Source of the DNA: Lamellibrachia columna
Lineage: Eukaryota; Annelida; Polychaeta; Sabellida; Siboglinidae
Reading direction: 5' to 3'
DNA length: 64,000 nucleotides
Assembly (NCBI GenBank): GCA_963662155.1
Contig: OY759263.1
Coordinates: 31,087,023 to 31,151,022 of the forward strand
Part shown: one piece after another, positions 12,985 to 26,400 of the stretch
Layout: every line of letters starts with the position of its first letter
Numbering within the stretch: position 1 is the stretch's first letter
Notes under the pieces: generated by a model
The model's input: only the letters and a program-made list of their open reading frames with translations
What the model was told of the DNA's origin: nothing
The model's database searches: none
Position numbers and translations under genes: made by a program

Positions 12985-13757
12985 CTCTTGAGTGTCGAAT
13001 AAGCGTCCCTATACGCGTATTTATTTGATGAAAAATGCCACCCTATACGCACCTTATTTGGCACTATACTATTATAAAATTTAAACATTTGTGCCAGCCA
13101 ATATTCTCCGATAATCGTGGCAAATTATGCAGGGCATAATTTTTAGGAGAGCAATCCCTCTCACTCCCTGTAGCTAGCGCTAATCAATCATCCACGAAGC
13201 AGTTTACCGCTCATGCTAAAATCACTTGCTCCCAACTAGAGTTGCATGATGGCTTTCATCCTTTCGAACAACAGTCGTGAATTTAACGGGATCCCGTGCT
13301 TCTGAGGATCCTAGATTAGACTGTTAGAATTCCATGATTAGATGAATCCGTCAGAATCCTTAGTTCTCGGGAGCACGACATTATATTATTAGTTTAAATG
13401 CCTTTACCATCGCGTAAACCAACCGTAAATGGCTGCTGTGCGCAGTGCCTCAAACCGGTCGTAACCAGCTGGCGGCGGTTTCCCCAGAAACGGGCTTGCG
13501 TATTCAGTTCAATAAAACTTTAATGTCCATTTAAAAATGGAAAATTCCCCAGTTTTTCATAGATAGAAAATGTGGTTACTATATCTACAGTGGCACAAAT
13601 ACGCACAAAGTTTACACATATTCGGCAGAAAAAAATAAAATACATTGTACTATTATTCGTTTTGAACAATTTGCCCCCCTATACTGTTATTCGGCACTAT
13701 ACTATTATTATATTTGACCGATTTGCCACCCTATATTGTTTATTCAGCACTCAAGAG
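12985..13757. mobile_element. TA-flanked TIR DNA element, 773 bp
   Basis: Ends CTCTTGAGTG..GAATAA (left) and its inverted counterpart TTATTCAGCACTCAAGAG (right) are flanked by TA on both sides. Inside each end a subterminal motif TTCGGCACTATACTATTAT or a variant recurs. The interior has no transposase. TA duplication and a leading C fit a Tc1/mariner-type non-autonomous element; the superfamily is inferred. Confidence 0.6.
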
Positions 13758-14043
13758 TACGTTGTAAATAATCTGACAAATTTATTTATTCATCATTAAT
13801 TACTGCAACTGTTGATTACTTTTCCGAATGGCAGTGTCGGAGTAGTTATAAATTAGCTGCCACACAAAATAGTGAATATATGATATTAGTTAATATGAAG
13901 AATATACAAACTGTTATTATCTATACGTTTTACAGTTTCTTTTAATTATTATTTTATTGTGTTACTTTTATTGTATTATTTTATTGTATTGCTTTTAGAT
14001 TGCTGAATATACCAGTTGATAGAGGCAGGAACCTATATCGACT

Positions 14044-14165
14044 GTAACTTTTGGTACAAGACAGTCAGACAGCTGATATCAACTATACGCTTTAGTGTTG
14101 TAACTTTTGGTACAAGACAGTCAGACAGCTGATATCAACTATACGCTTTAGTGTTGTAACTTTTA
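14044..14165. repeat. 56-bp tandem duplication
   Basis: Two complete copies and the start of a third of a 56-bp unit containing GTACAAGACAGTCAGACAGC. It lies just upstream of the related 45-bp array that shares GTACAAGACAG. Confidence 0.85.
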
Positions 14166-14279
14166 TAAGAAAGGCTGACAGCTGATATCGAATATAAGTG
14201 TTGGTATTGCAATCGGTCATAAAAATAGGCAGCTGATGGTGATTAGAAGTGTTGTACATGACAGGACAACAACTGGTAT

Positions 14280-14650
14280 CAATTAATTGTGTTGTACAAA
14301 ACAGGAAAATAGTGAATATCTGCAAGAAGTGTTGGTGTTGTACAAGACAACATACAATTGACATGTACTAGAAGTGTTGGTGTTGTACAAGACAGCATAC
14401 GATTGACATGTACTAGAAGCATTGGTGTTGTACAAGACAGCATACAATTGATATCTATTAGAAGCATTGGTGTTGTACAAGACAACATACAATTGACATC
14501 TACTAAAAGCATTGGTGTTGTGCAAGACAGCATACAATTGATATCTATTAGAAACATTGGTGTTGTACAAGACAACGTACAGTTGATATCTGTTAGAAGC
14601 ATTGGTGTTGTACAACACAGCATTCAATTGATATCTGCTAGAAGTGTACA
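14280..14650. repeat. 45-bp minisatellite, about 8 copies
   Basis: Units contain GGTGTTGTACAAGACA and ATACAATTGA. The 45-bp period is a multiple of three, so frames stay open on both strands; these are not genes. Confidence 0.9.
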
Positions 14651-15879
14651 GTACAACTACAACTGGTGATGTTGTACATGTACTATGTATATGTGTGTTA
14701 TTTGTGGGACCACGTAATACAGCTTGTGATAATACGAGCCGTGCTTAGCTGGTTATCTAGATAGCAGTTGTGTGATATGTGGTTACCTGCTTATCTACTA
14801 GCGGGTATGTATTATTAGTGGTTATCTACTAGTCGCTAGCATGGGACAATCAGAGATTTTGGTATTGCAGATATGCCTTAATTTATGTTACATGTTACAC
14901 AAATTGATCAATGAAACTGATCAGTAAACCAGCGGAATGTGTTGGGCACAGCACCAACTGAGGGTCTGAGACCCTCAAAACTTCTTGAACCCCAGAGGGA
15001 ATGGGGTTTTGAACCTGTGTCGCTGCTAAAATAACAACAACAAATAATAGGTTAACATATTTGGAGTACGAAATTTAGTCTTTTGAGCATGCTATTCTTT
15101 CATGGTTCCAAACGTATGAAAATGTAGTCTAGCGTGTCAACGATTACGGTATTATTGTAACACATTAGGACTGTTTGTTAGGGTTACATGCGGAACATAC
15201 ATGTTTAACCAAACAAGAGATGACAAAGACAAATAAAATCATTACAACAAATTGCCCGTGTACTTGTTGTTGAACTTAGGCATATTTGAGTTGCGAAGTT
15301 CACAGTCATCCTGGTTTTTTATAAGTAGTTACTTACTATATGTTTATTTTAACTTTATTTTATTATCCCGCAAACAACATTTGGGTAGCAGAGTTCATTA
15401 GATGGTGGTAGTGGTATTACTGTGGGAATGTTGAGGAAAAGTGTACTGCATACTGAACCACATTTGCAGGCCTGTGTGTTCTGTAAGTAAATTTGGTGAA
15501 TGCATAAACAATAACCTTTGCCACATGTTTCAGTCAAATCTGACAACAGTTATATTAAACAACGACACAAAAATGCCAGATGAGTTGCATCAATGTTTTA
15601 TAATACCATGTTCAAGATGCAAGCACTCCATAATACGACTCAGACGTATGACCAGAACTAACCTCCCTCACAAATCTTTCTCTAATGACCGTTTTATATT
15701 AACAAACAATTCTGAACAAATTCACAGCTATATTGTTATCATTCTCTGAAAGTTTCAGCTCTCTAAGTTCAATAATAAGCTCTCTAAGAGTTCTACAATA
15801 ATAAAAGTGCTTCGACCCATCTTAACCACCTTTCAACTGACAACAGGTTGCAATATGTATACATTTACCATATTCAACC

Positions 15880-16080
15880 TATTAAGCGTACATGCCCTAA
15901 TTAGCGTACACCATCTGTTTTAATCGGCAGGATAATAATGTTACAACTGAAAAGTGCTACCATCTGGTGTTAATCAGTTGGCACAACTTTTCAGTTGTTT
16001 TACACTAATCACCAGATGACACCACTAGCATTAAACAGTTGCCTTATTGTCTAGAGAAACACATTTTGGTGTATACTTCC
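15880..16080 (-). mobile_element. MITE, copy 1 (inverted relative to 21005-21200)
   Basis: Its reverse complement aligns throughout with 21005-21200, sharing CTCTAGAC.ATAA, ACTGTTTAA, AGTGGTGTCAT and AACACCAGATGG. A short internal repeat (ACTGAAAAGT/ACTTTTCAGT) makes it partly palindromic. Non-coding. Confidence 0.6.
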
Positions 16081-16133
16081 TTGACATTTTCAAAGCCCAA
16101 TTTTTTTCAAGCGTAGTGTACACTTATTAGTTC

Positions 16134-16481
16134 GAATACATTACATACACTACATACACTACATACATTACATACACTACATACATTACATACACTACAT
16201 ACACTACATACATTACATACATTACATACACTACATATATTACATGCATTACATACACTACATACAATACATACATTACATACACTACATACATTACATG
16301 CATTACATACATTACATACATTACATACACTACATACATTACATACACTACATACATTACATGCATTACATACAATACATACACTACTTACATTACATAC
16401 ACAACATACACAACATACATTACATACACTACATACATTGCATACATTGCATACATTACATACACTACATACACTACACAC
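16134..16481. repeat. 9-bp (ACATACATT/ACATACACT)n satellite
   Basis: A run of 9-bp units alternating between two variants. Frames stay open on both strands because the period is a multiple of three; not coding. Confidence 0.92.
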
Positions 16482-17179
16482 AAGATGCTCCTTCACACAT
16501 TCTCAAACACTACATTAATCATTGTCACAACTATACGATACGATATTGTTGGATATGCACAGATATTAACAATCTTAGCATAATGCATTGTGTTGCGACA
16601 TTCTGTTTGTCATTACAAATATGCAACATGTGCACGTACAGTCAATACACTGCCAACCTACATTACTTAACAATGTTCAATGTAGGGAACTCGCTATTCG
16701 TATAGTTAAGGAATCCAATGGTCATTCATTTTCACAATACAGACATTATTTCGGGTGTCCCAGTGAAAACTAATGAAACGTGTTCACCTACTGTAAATCT
16801 GATGAAGAGTGTTGCTGTCAAATCAAGTTTAGGTAAACATCACTTGTCTACTTGTATAAGTATAGGTGATTTATCAAACGAAATGTAAAATTTGAACATA
16901 TGGATACGACCCCCTAACATCACATCTAAATATGCCACAAACAATCAACAATGCCCTCCGTTACATGAATCCTAACCCATGTTGACCAGTTAACCATCCA
17001 ACAACTGACCATGTCAATATGCTGACTGCATTAATCATCTGCATACATTGCCTAGATGTCATTAAAATCACAAATAGACAGATATGTATAAACAAACATT
17101 GATAAATTATTATAACATCGCTATACCCACAATTAATTTTTCTTCAATAAATATTAGATTTAGTACTACTTTATAATTA

Positions 17180-17368
17180 CAGAGGAACCTCACTATTAAG
17201 GTCACCCTCTGGACTGGGTCAATGTTGCCTGAATAGCGAGGTGACAGTATTAGTGGGAATAAATGTCCTATACTTTCCTGTTATGGATATAATTTGGGAC
17301 TGAGCCACGGTGACCGTAATGGTGAGGTGACCGTACCAGTGAGGTGACCGTAAACCGAGGTTCCACTG
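17180..17368. mobile_element. pogo/Tigger-like MITE, 189 bp
   Basis: The left end CAGAGGAACCTC and the inverted right end CAGTGGAACCTCGGTTTACG, each leading into GGTCACC, define a short TIR element. The CAGTGGAACCTC type of terminus is typical of pogo/Tigger elements. The flank is TA on the left and CA on the right, so one side of the TA duplication has mutated. Confidence 0.6.
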
Positions 17369-17470
17369 CACTACTTACCGGGCACTACAACAGACGGTTG
17401 AAGACCCGCTGCCACCAATTGATAATTTTCCACTGACAGAAATTACCTACAGATGATACCCAGGGGGCAG

Positions 17471-20400
17471 TCATGACCGTGAGGCATTAAGAAGGTCTGT
17501 GCGAGCTTTGACCAGAAGTTTGAAGGCTTCCTCGCTGCCAGGAGCGACGCTCTTGTCCGGGTGCAACATGACGGAGAGTCGACGGAAGGCTCGGTTGATA
17601 TCATCCCTGGGAAAGTCAACGGAGACTGAACACATGATCGCAATTTCAGCATAGAGTGTCTGGCAAAATTTCCCTGACAAATATCATCCATGTTATTTTT
17701 CACTCATAAAGTTTGAATCCATGTTATTTTTCACTAATAAAGTAGATTTGGCATGGTACCTTTAAAACATTTCTATGGAGTAATTTTACTTAAGTAAAAT
17801 TATGGCCTCTTGGCTATGATAAACTAAAAGAACACCTGCTAGTAATTAACTGATACATACAGAAAGACCACAAATATCAGAAGAACGAGATTAAAATATT
17901 AATCAGAATAATATTACAGCAAAGTCACGTATCAATATTATCCATAAGTAAGCCATAAGAAGAAGACCACAGACCAAAGCCAAATGAGAGACAGTAGGAT
18001 CGTCGGGAGATAAGTGGATCAAACTCATCATTTAATGAACAACAGAAGAAGTCTGGAAAATACAGATGGGAGAAGACCAAAGTACACTGTAATCAGAAGA
18101 TGTCATTAGAGAACGTCATCAGAAGACGTCATTAGAAGATGTCATCAGAAGAAGAACAAAAGTAAGAGATGTCATCAGATATGAGATCAAATACATTTGT
18201 ATTTGAAAGTATTTAAATACTTTTTTTAAGTATTTGTATTTGACATTAATGAAATCAAAGTATTTGTATTTAAATACTTCCCTAGTTTTTGAAATGTTCA
18301 AATACTTTCAAATACTATTCCAAATACCTTGGGCATGGGTATCAATAAATGACAAGTTAGATTTTGTATATAACTTATAATGACTTCTTAAAACACAACA
18401 TTGACACATGAAAGTACTATTATAAATTATAATGTATACATTGTAATCATAATCTAAATAACCTGTTACTTTTTGTCCTGTTACTTTCTGTCCTACATTC
18501 ATCAGCCTGCATGTCACCACACAACATGTCACCACACAATATGTCACCACACAACATGTGGGTGAATCCACATTATTACAAAGTGAGGACTCAAATTACT
18601 ACTTCCCAACAATGTATTTGTATTTAAATACTTTTTTTGCATTTCATAGTATTTGTATTTGAACCCAAGAGTATTTGTATTTAAATACATTTCAATGTAT
18701 TTGACCCCATATCTGGATGTAATAAAATGTCATGAAGCCAAAGTGGAGCAGGTGACATAGTGAGAACACAAGGCAACAGGTGACATAGTGAGAACACAAG
18801 GCAACAGGTGACATAGTGAGAACACAAGGCAACAGGTGACATAGTGAGAACACAAGGCAACAGGTGACATAGTGAGAACACAAGGCAACAGGTGACATAG
18901 TGAGAACACAAGGCAACAGGTGACACAGTGAGAACACAAGGCAACAGGTGACACAGTGAGAACACAAGGCAACAGGTGACACAGTGAGAACACAAGGCAA
19001 CAGGTGACACAGTGAGAACACAAGGCAACAGGTGACACAGTGAGAACACAAGGCAACAGGTGACACAGTGAGAACACAAGGCAACAGGTGACACAGTGAG
19101 AACACAAGGCAACAGGTGACACAGTGAGAACACAAGGCAACAGGTGACACAGTGAGAACACAAGGCAACAGGTGACACAGTGAGAACACAAGGCAACAGG
19201 TGACACAGTGAGAACACAAGGCAACAGGTGACACAGTGAGAACACAAGGCAACAGGTGACACAGTGAGAACACAAGGCAACAGGTGACATAGTGAGAACA
19301 CAAGGCAACAGGTGACACAGTGAGAACACAAGGCAACAGGTGACACAGTGAGAACACAAGGCAACAGGTGACACAGTGAGAACACAAGGCAACAGGTGAC
19401 ATAGTGAGAACACAAGGCAACAGGTGACATAGTGTGAACACAAGGCAACAGGTGACATAGTGAGAACACAAGGCAACAGGTGACATAGTGTGAACACAAG
19501 GCAACAGGTGACACAGTGAGAACACAAGGCAACAGGTGACATAGTGAGAACACAAGGCAACAGGTGACATAGTGAGATTACAAGGCAACAGGTGGACCAT
19601 CAGAACCACTGAATGGTAACTTAGAAAACAGCAAGAGGCAGACCAACAAGACAATGGTATGACGACATGCCAACTTTGGACAAGAACAGCCAACGACAGA
19701 GAAAGATGGAAGGGTCTAGTAGATGGCAACATCCTGCAGGGGATGCACAATGACTGGGTGAAAGGGCTGAACTCCGAAAACAACAATACACATGGATCAG
19801 AAGACATGCCAGTATGATGTCAGAAGAAAATATGTACTTCAGAAACCCAGAAGAGGGTACTTACTTTAACTATTATACATGTACATATCTATACGTTGCT
19901 ATTTAATTCATATTATATTCCATAACTCACTTGGTGGCTCCTGAACGTAGTCCAAGCCTCTCGTAGTTGTCTTTGGCATTCTTCAGTCTCTGGATCGCCT
20001 CGACCTGTTCTCGAGTGTAACCCAGCTGGGTGGTCACCGGCAGCTTGCGACCCCCGTTGTCCACCGCCACCAGCACCCCTTCAAACAGGGTCTGCAAAAA
20101 AAAATATATGGCTACAGTGAATCAGGTACTTTTCTAGAATCCGGGCCCACCTCGCTGTGGTTATTATAAAGATGCAATATGTAATTACGTACAATGGTCA
20201 AACGCATAGTAATCTGTTGAATGTGTAACATCTTGAGGGTAGAAAACTGCATTTTATCACCTTTTCTGATGCTCGAACACGCAGTGTTGTTTATCAAATA
20301 TCACTCAAGAAATACCGACATTGCACATTCAAGCGTCAGAAAAGGTGATAAAATGCGGATTCTGACAAAAAATTATTTCACTTACACATCAAACAGGTTA

Positions 20401-23400
20401 CTATGCATTTAAACCATTGTATGCAATTTTTTTACATATTGCATCTTTATAATGGCAAAAATGTGGTGAGTCTGGATTCTAGAAGAGGGCCAAAATATTT
20501 TATATTACATATCTTATATTACATTCACAAAACAGCTGTCAACTATTTACGATACCTGTGGACACAGTTTTTCTGGGTCAGGCATTGATGAGATCATGTG
20601 ATGTGTATATTATTAGCACAAGTAAAACTACATTTCCTTCTGCATACAATATAAACATGATATTCAGATCAAATAATTAAATGTTCAAATTATATTTTAA
20701 TAATGTGATTCATTAAAACACCTTTGGGCAGACAATTGCTGCTATGGTATAACGTGATTTGAAGATAAAAACCATCACGTTGACTTTTATTAATTTACAT
20801 AATTCATACAAACATTGAACATTTCTGTAATGCCTTCTCCGGTTTGTGCCGATGTCTCAAAGTAGTGGAAGCCATGGGTGTCAGCCCACAGTCTCCCTTC
20901 CATGTCGTCTACAACCCGCTTCCCTTTGTCTATCTGAATGCATCAATCAAGGAGAGTTAATCTCAACATAATACTATCTCAACATAATCTCAACATAATA
21001 CTAATACAGTGTAAAATTTTTCCTCTAGACGATAAAGTAACTGTTTAACACTAGTGGTGTCATTTCATAGTGTAGAACAATTGAAAAGTGGTGCCAACTG
21101 TTTAACACCAGATGGCGAAACTTGTCGGTTGTTCCACTAGTCAAATTACAATAATTATGGATCCTGCTGATTAAAAAAGGGGGTGAACTCTAATTAACAA
21201 GATTTAACAAGATTTGCCATCCAAGCCAAAGGCCCAGATGGCAAGTGGACAAGGAAGCCATTGGCTTATCGAGAGTCCAACAATGTTCATCTACTTATAA
21301 CCCGCCCTCCTGAGATATGTATCAACCTTGTTTTTAAACATATTCACGCTGCTAGCAGTTACACAATCTGTAGACAATTTGTTCCATTCATTTATTGTCC
21401 TCTGTGAGAATGAGTGCTTCCTGATGTCCAATCTACATTGATCCTTTACTAATTTTACCTCATGTCCTCTAGTTCTGCTATCCTTCTTGAGTGAGAAAAA
21501 CATATTTCTATCAATATTTTCATACCCATTCAATATCTTAAAAACTACAATCTGATCTCCTCTTAACCTCCTTGTCTCTAGAGTTGTTAAACCACATTCT
21601 TTCAGGCGTTCTTCATAACTAAGGTCTCTCAGTTCTGGAATCATTTTAGTTGCTCTCCTTTGTATGCGTTCAAGCGTATCTATATCCTTCTTACGATATG
21701 GTCTCCATGCTTGTATACAGTATTCTAAATGAGGTCTAACTATTGCTTTATAAAGAGGTATAATTAACTTTTTTCCCTTGTATGTTATGTTTCTTCTAAT
21801 CAATCCAAGAATTTGATTACCCTTTGAAGCTGCAATACCACACTGCTCTGAAACTTTCATATCAGCGCTTATTGTAACTCCTAAGTCCTTTTCTTTTACA
21901 GTAGTACCCAGAACAGTATCTCCTATTTTATAGTTTACATTCACGTTCCCATGTCCTGTATGTAGGCATTTACATTTCCCAAAATTGAACAACATCTGCC
22001 ATTTCTCAGACCATTTCGCTAATCTGTCTAGATCGTTTTGTAAATGTTGTTTATCACCATCAGTATTAACCTTTCTAAACAGTTTTGTGTCATCCGCAAA
22101 TTTCAGTACGTTACTTGTTATACTGTCGTCCAAGTCATTGATATAAATTAAGAATAATATAGGTCCTAATACTGATCCTTGAGGTACCCCACTCAAAACC
22201 GATTTCCAATTTGAAACTTCTCCATCTACTACAACTCGTTGTCTTCTGTCAGTCAACCATTGTTCTACATTGGCCATGTATGCTTAATAGAACGAATACG
22301 GTAAATAAAATTAGGCCCAAACCTGCATTGTGGCATATACAGTTGTAAAAGGACCAGGAGACGTATTCTTAAGAAAGACAATACAATGGTATAGTGCATA
22401 AGGAATAAAGCAGTACTTAAATCTGGCAGTTCTACACTGAGGCACACGATACAGTGACAGTGTTATTTCATTATCTAACCACATTTACCAACAATAAAAT
22501 GCTACTAACAAAAAGAAATAATAATAAGGAAAAAGTAACAAAACATTGGTATGGAGCGTGGTACTACATAGAGAGACAGTAAGACATTGGTATGGAGCGT
22601 GGTACTACATAGAGAGACAGTAAGACATTGGTATGGAGCGTGGTACTACATAGAGAGACAGTAAGACATTGGTATGGAGCGTGGTACTACATAGAGAGAC
22701 AGCAAGACATTGGTATGGAGCGTGGTACTACATGCTGCATAGACAGACAGTAAGACATTGGTATGGAGCGTGGTACTACATAGAGAGACAGTAAGACATT
22801 GGTATGGAGCGTGGTACTACATGCTGCATAGACAGACAGTAAGACATTGGTATGGAGCGTGGTACTACATAGAGAGACAGTAAGACATTGGTATGGAGTG
22901 TGGTACTACATAGAGAGACAGTAAGACATTGGTATGGAGCGTGGTACTACATAGAGAGACAGTAAGACATTGGTATGGAGCGTGGTACTACATGCTGCAT
23001 AGACAGACAGTAAGACATTGGTATGGAGCGTGGTACTACATAGAGAGACAGTAAGACATTGGTATGGAGCGTGGTACTACATGCTGCATAGACAGACAGT
23101 AAGACATTGGTATGGAGCGTGGTACTACATAGAGAGACAGTAAGACATTGGTATGGAGCGTGGTACTACATAGAGAGACAGTAAGACATTGGTATGGAGC
23201 GTGGTACTACATGCTGCATAGACAGACAGTAAGACATTGGTATGGAGCGTGGTACTACATAGACAGACAGTAAGACATTGGTATGGAGCGTGGTACTACA
23301 TGCTGCATAGACAGACTGTAAGACATTGGTATGGAGCGTGGTACTACATAGAGAGACAGTAAGACATTGGTATGGAGCGTGGTACTACATAGAGAGACAG

Positions 23401-26400
23401 TAAGACATTGGTATGGAGTGTGGTACTACATGCTGCATAGACAGACAGTAAGACATTGGTATGGAGCGTGGTACTACATGCTGCATAGACAGACAGTAAG
23501 ACATTGGTATGGAGCGTGGTACTACATGCTGCATAGACAGACAGTAAGATTTTGGTATGGAGCGTGGTACTACATGCTGCATAGACAGACAGTAAGACAT
23601 TGGTATGGAGCGTGGTACTACATAGAGAGACAGTAAGACATTGGTATGGAGCGTGGTACTACATGCTGCATAGACAGACAGTAAGACATTGGTATGGAGC
23701 GTGGTACTACATAGAGAGACAGTAAGACATTGGCATGGAGCGTGGTACTACATGCTGCATAGACAGACAGTAAGACATTGGCATGGAGCGTGGTACTACT
23801 TGCTGTATAGAGAGACAGTAAGACATTGGTATGGAGCGTGGTACTACATGCTGCATAGAGAGACAGTAAGACATTGGTATGGAGCATGGTACTACATGCT
23901 GCATAGACAGACAGTAAGACATTGGTATGGAGCGTGGTACTACATGCTGCATAGGCAGACAGTAAGACATTGGCATGGAGCGTGGTACTACATGCTGCAT
24001 AGACAGACAGTAAGACATTGGTATGGAGCGTGGTACTACATGCTGCATAGACAGACAGTAAGACATTGGCATGGAGCGTGGTACTACATGCTGCATAGAC
24101 AGACAGTAAGACATTGGTATGAAGCGCGGTACTACATGCTGCATAGACAGACAGTAAGACATTGGCATGGAGCGTGGTACTACATGCTGCATAGACAGAC
24201 AGTAAGACATTGGCATGGAGCGTGGTACTACATGCTGCATAGACAGACAGTAAGACATTGGCATGGAGCGTGGTACTACATGCTGCATAGACAGACAGTA
24301 AGACATTGGTATGGAGCGTGGTACTACATGCTGCATAGACAGACAGTAAGACATTGGTATGGAGCATGGTACTACATGCTGCATAGACAGACAGTAAGAC
24401 ATTGGTATGGAGCATGGTACTACATGCTGCATAGACAGACAGTAAGACATTGGTATGGAGCGTGGTACTACATGCTGCATAGACAGACAGTAAGACATTG
24501 GTATGGAGCGTGGTACTACATGCTGCATAGACAGACTGTAAGACATTGGTATGGAGCGTGGTACTACATGCTGCATAGACAGACTGTAAGACATTGATAT
24601 GGAGCGTGGTACTACATGCTGCATAGACAGACTGTAAGACATTGGTATGGAGCGTGGTACTACATGCTGCATAGACAGACTGTAAGACATTGGTATGGAG
24701 CGTGGTACTACATGCTGCATAGACAGACTGTAAGACATTGGTATGGAGCGTGGTACTACAGGCTGCATAGACAGACTGTAAGACATTGATATGGAGCGTG
24801 GTACTACATGCTGCATAGACAGACTGTAAGACATTGGTATGGAGCGTGGTACTACATGCTGCATAGACAGACTGTAAGACATTGGTATGGAGCGTGGTAC
24901 TACATGCTGCATAGACAGACTGTAAGACATTGGTATGGAGCATGGTACTACATGCTGCATAGACAGACTGTAAGACATTGGTATGGAGCGTGGTACTACA
25001 TGCTGCATAGACAGACAGTAAGACATTGGTATGGAGCGTGGTACTACATGCTGCATAGACAGACTGTAAGACATTGGTATGGAGCGTGGTACTACATGCT
25101 GCATAGACAGACAGTAAGACATTGGTATGGAGCGTGGTACTACATAGAGAGACAGTAAGACATTGGTATGGAGCGTGGTACTACATGCTGCATAGACAGA
25201 AGCAGTGACATCAAATGCTTGGAAAGCTTTGAGATGTGGATATGGAAGTAGATGGAATGAATATGCGTGATAGAAACAATAAGTAATCAAGACATGGTAT
25301 GAGAAGAAATATCATTCATGAATGTTACCAAGAAGAGACAACAAACTGGTTAGGGCACATCATGAGAAGTGAAGGACTTTTGAATAGTGTTGTGTACCAT
25401 ATGGCTCTATGCGGTATACAGTACATACTGTATATTTTATACAGTATACATTTTTCCTGGTGCATCTAAAAATGTACTATTGAAAGACCAGACTTTCCTT
25501 CAATAATTTCATTGTGAGAAACATTACCTAAGTTTCCACTGTTTTCAAATGTTCTAGCCTATTCAGAGAATTAAATTTACACATGAAGCAGCTTAAGTGC
25601 TGTAAATAAATTTTATTTGTAGATAAAAAATGCTGTGATATGTTTTCCTTGAAAATAATCTGGTTCATGAATCATTCGGACAGGCGTTTTGCACACTACG
25701 TGCAGAAAACGCATTCATGTGGATCTAACAGTGTTACTATACTATGTGTAGACTGGGCTTATTAGATTTCCTCTTCCGGACATGCGCACTCTGCACGGAA
25801 GAAAGTGTGCGCACCATGATGTGCCAAATGCCTTGTCTTGTCACTCAAATTTGGTGACTTTTATGTAGTTTTGGAAGCTTCAAGTATTGTCAATTGAAGA
25901 TGTAACATACCACGTCAGAGTCAGGACACTGGGCAGAATGGAGACAAAGACCTGCCACGACAGAAGACTCAGATGAAGATCCAAATTCAAAATAACTTAA
26001 TCAAGCCATTAACAAACCTTGTTTGCACATAACACAAACACGATGTTATCCATATCCTTTGCACTGCCAACTTCCAACTTCATTTCATCGATCCATTGGT
26101 CAAGGGCATCGAACGTAGCCCTGTTGGTGACATCATACACCAACATGGCCCCCTGAGTGTCCTTGTAAAATTCGTTCCGCACCTGTCAGCAGAGATTCTG
26201 TTATACGAGTAAAGTTAACAAACAACAGAAAACATTAAATGAAAAAAATTAAAGGGTTTAGTGTTTCGCAGAGTAAAGCCCTATCGTTTTGTAATCCAGA
26301 GTCCCTCATGCATTTACCTATTGCCCCTTAACTGTCAGAACCCATTGCCCAGAGGTGCATCGAATATCATACGATTAGACAACCCTGAAATTGGTATACA

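Larger units (their letters stand above)
12510..17470. other. Intergenic region between NAPRT and DNAJC27 (tail to tail)
   Basis: No gene was recognised. It holds a stray 25-bp repeat unit (12713-12740), a TA-flanked TIR element (12985-13757), minisatellites (14044-14165, 14280-14650, 16134-16481), a MITE (about 15880-16080) and a pogo-like MITE (17180-17368). The stretch 14700-15860 shows nothing recognisable. Confidence 0.7.
17607..19930. other. DNAJC27 intron 6: MITE, minisatellite, LINE fragment
   Basis: Contains a TIR element (18179-18712), a 28-bp minisatellite (18745-19593) and a LINE 3' fragment (19594-19850). The part 17607-18178 is low-complexity A-rich sequence with GAAGA-type repeats and nothing recognised. 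Confidence 0.6.
20934..26017. other. DNAJC27 intron 4: MITE, LINE, large minisatellite, LINE fragment
   Basis: Order: MITE (21005-21200), LINE with an intact 3' frame (21205-22280), a 2.7-kb minisatellite (22537-25198), and a LINE fragment (25200-25390). The stretches 22281-22536 and 25391-26017 show nothing recognisable. Confidence 0.7.

Noticed and set aside
13572..13799. 75-codon frame within the TIR element
   Set aside because: No transposase motifs and it overlaps the element's right terminus; chance open frame in AT-rich DNA.
14279..14669. Overlapping ~114-codon frames on both strands
   Set aside because: 45-bp tandem repeat keeps the frame open; no protein family.
16107..16705. Open frames of 85-153 codons (HYIHYI or VCNVCNVC)
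   Set aside because: 9-bp satellite arithmetic, not a gene.
18681..19807. Open frames of up to 371 codons on the minus strand
   Set aside because: Made of the 28-bp repeat read in three phases (LPCVLTVSPVALCSH-type); all phases are open, which is a repeat artefact, and they lie inside a DNAJC27 intron.
22537..25198. Possible CRISPR-like array
   Set aside because: Units are contiguous with no unique spacers, in a eukaryotic intron with no cas genes; it is a minisatellite.
23618..25290. Open frames of 302-527 codons on both strands
   Set aside because: The 48-bp period is a multiple of three with no stop in the unit, so frames are open by arithmetic. No conserved protein is encoded.
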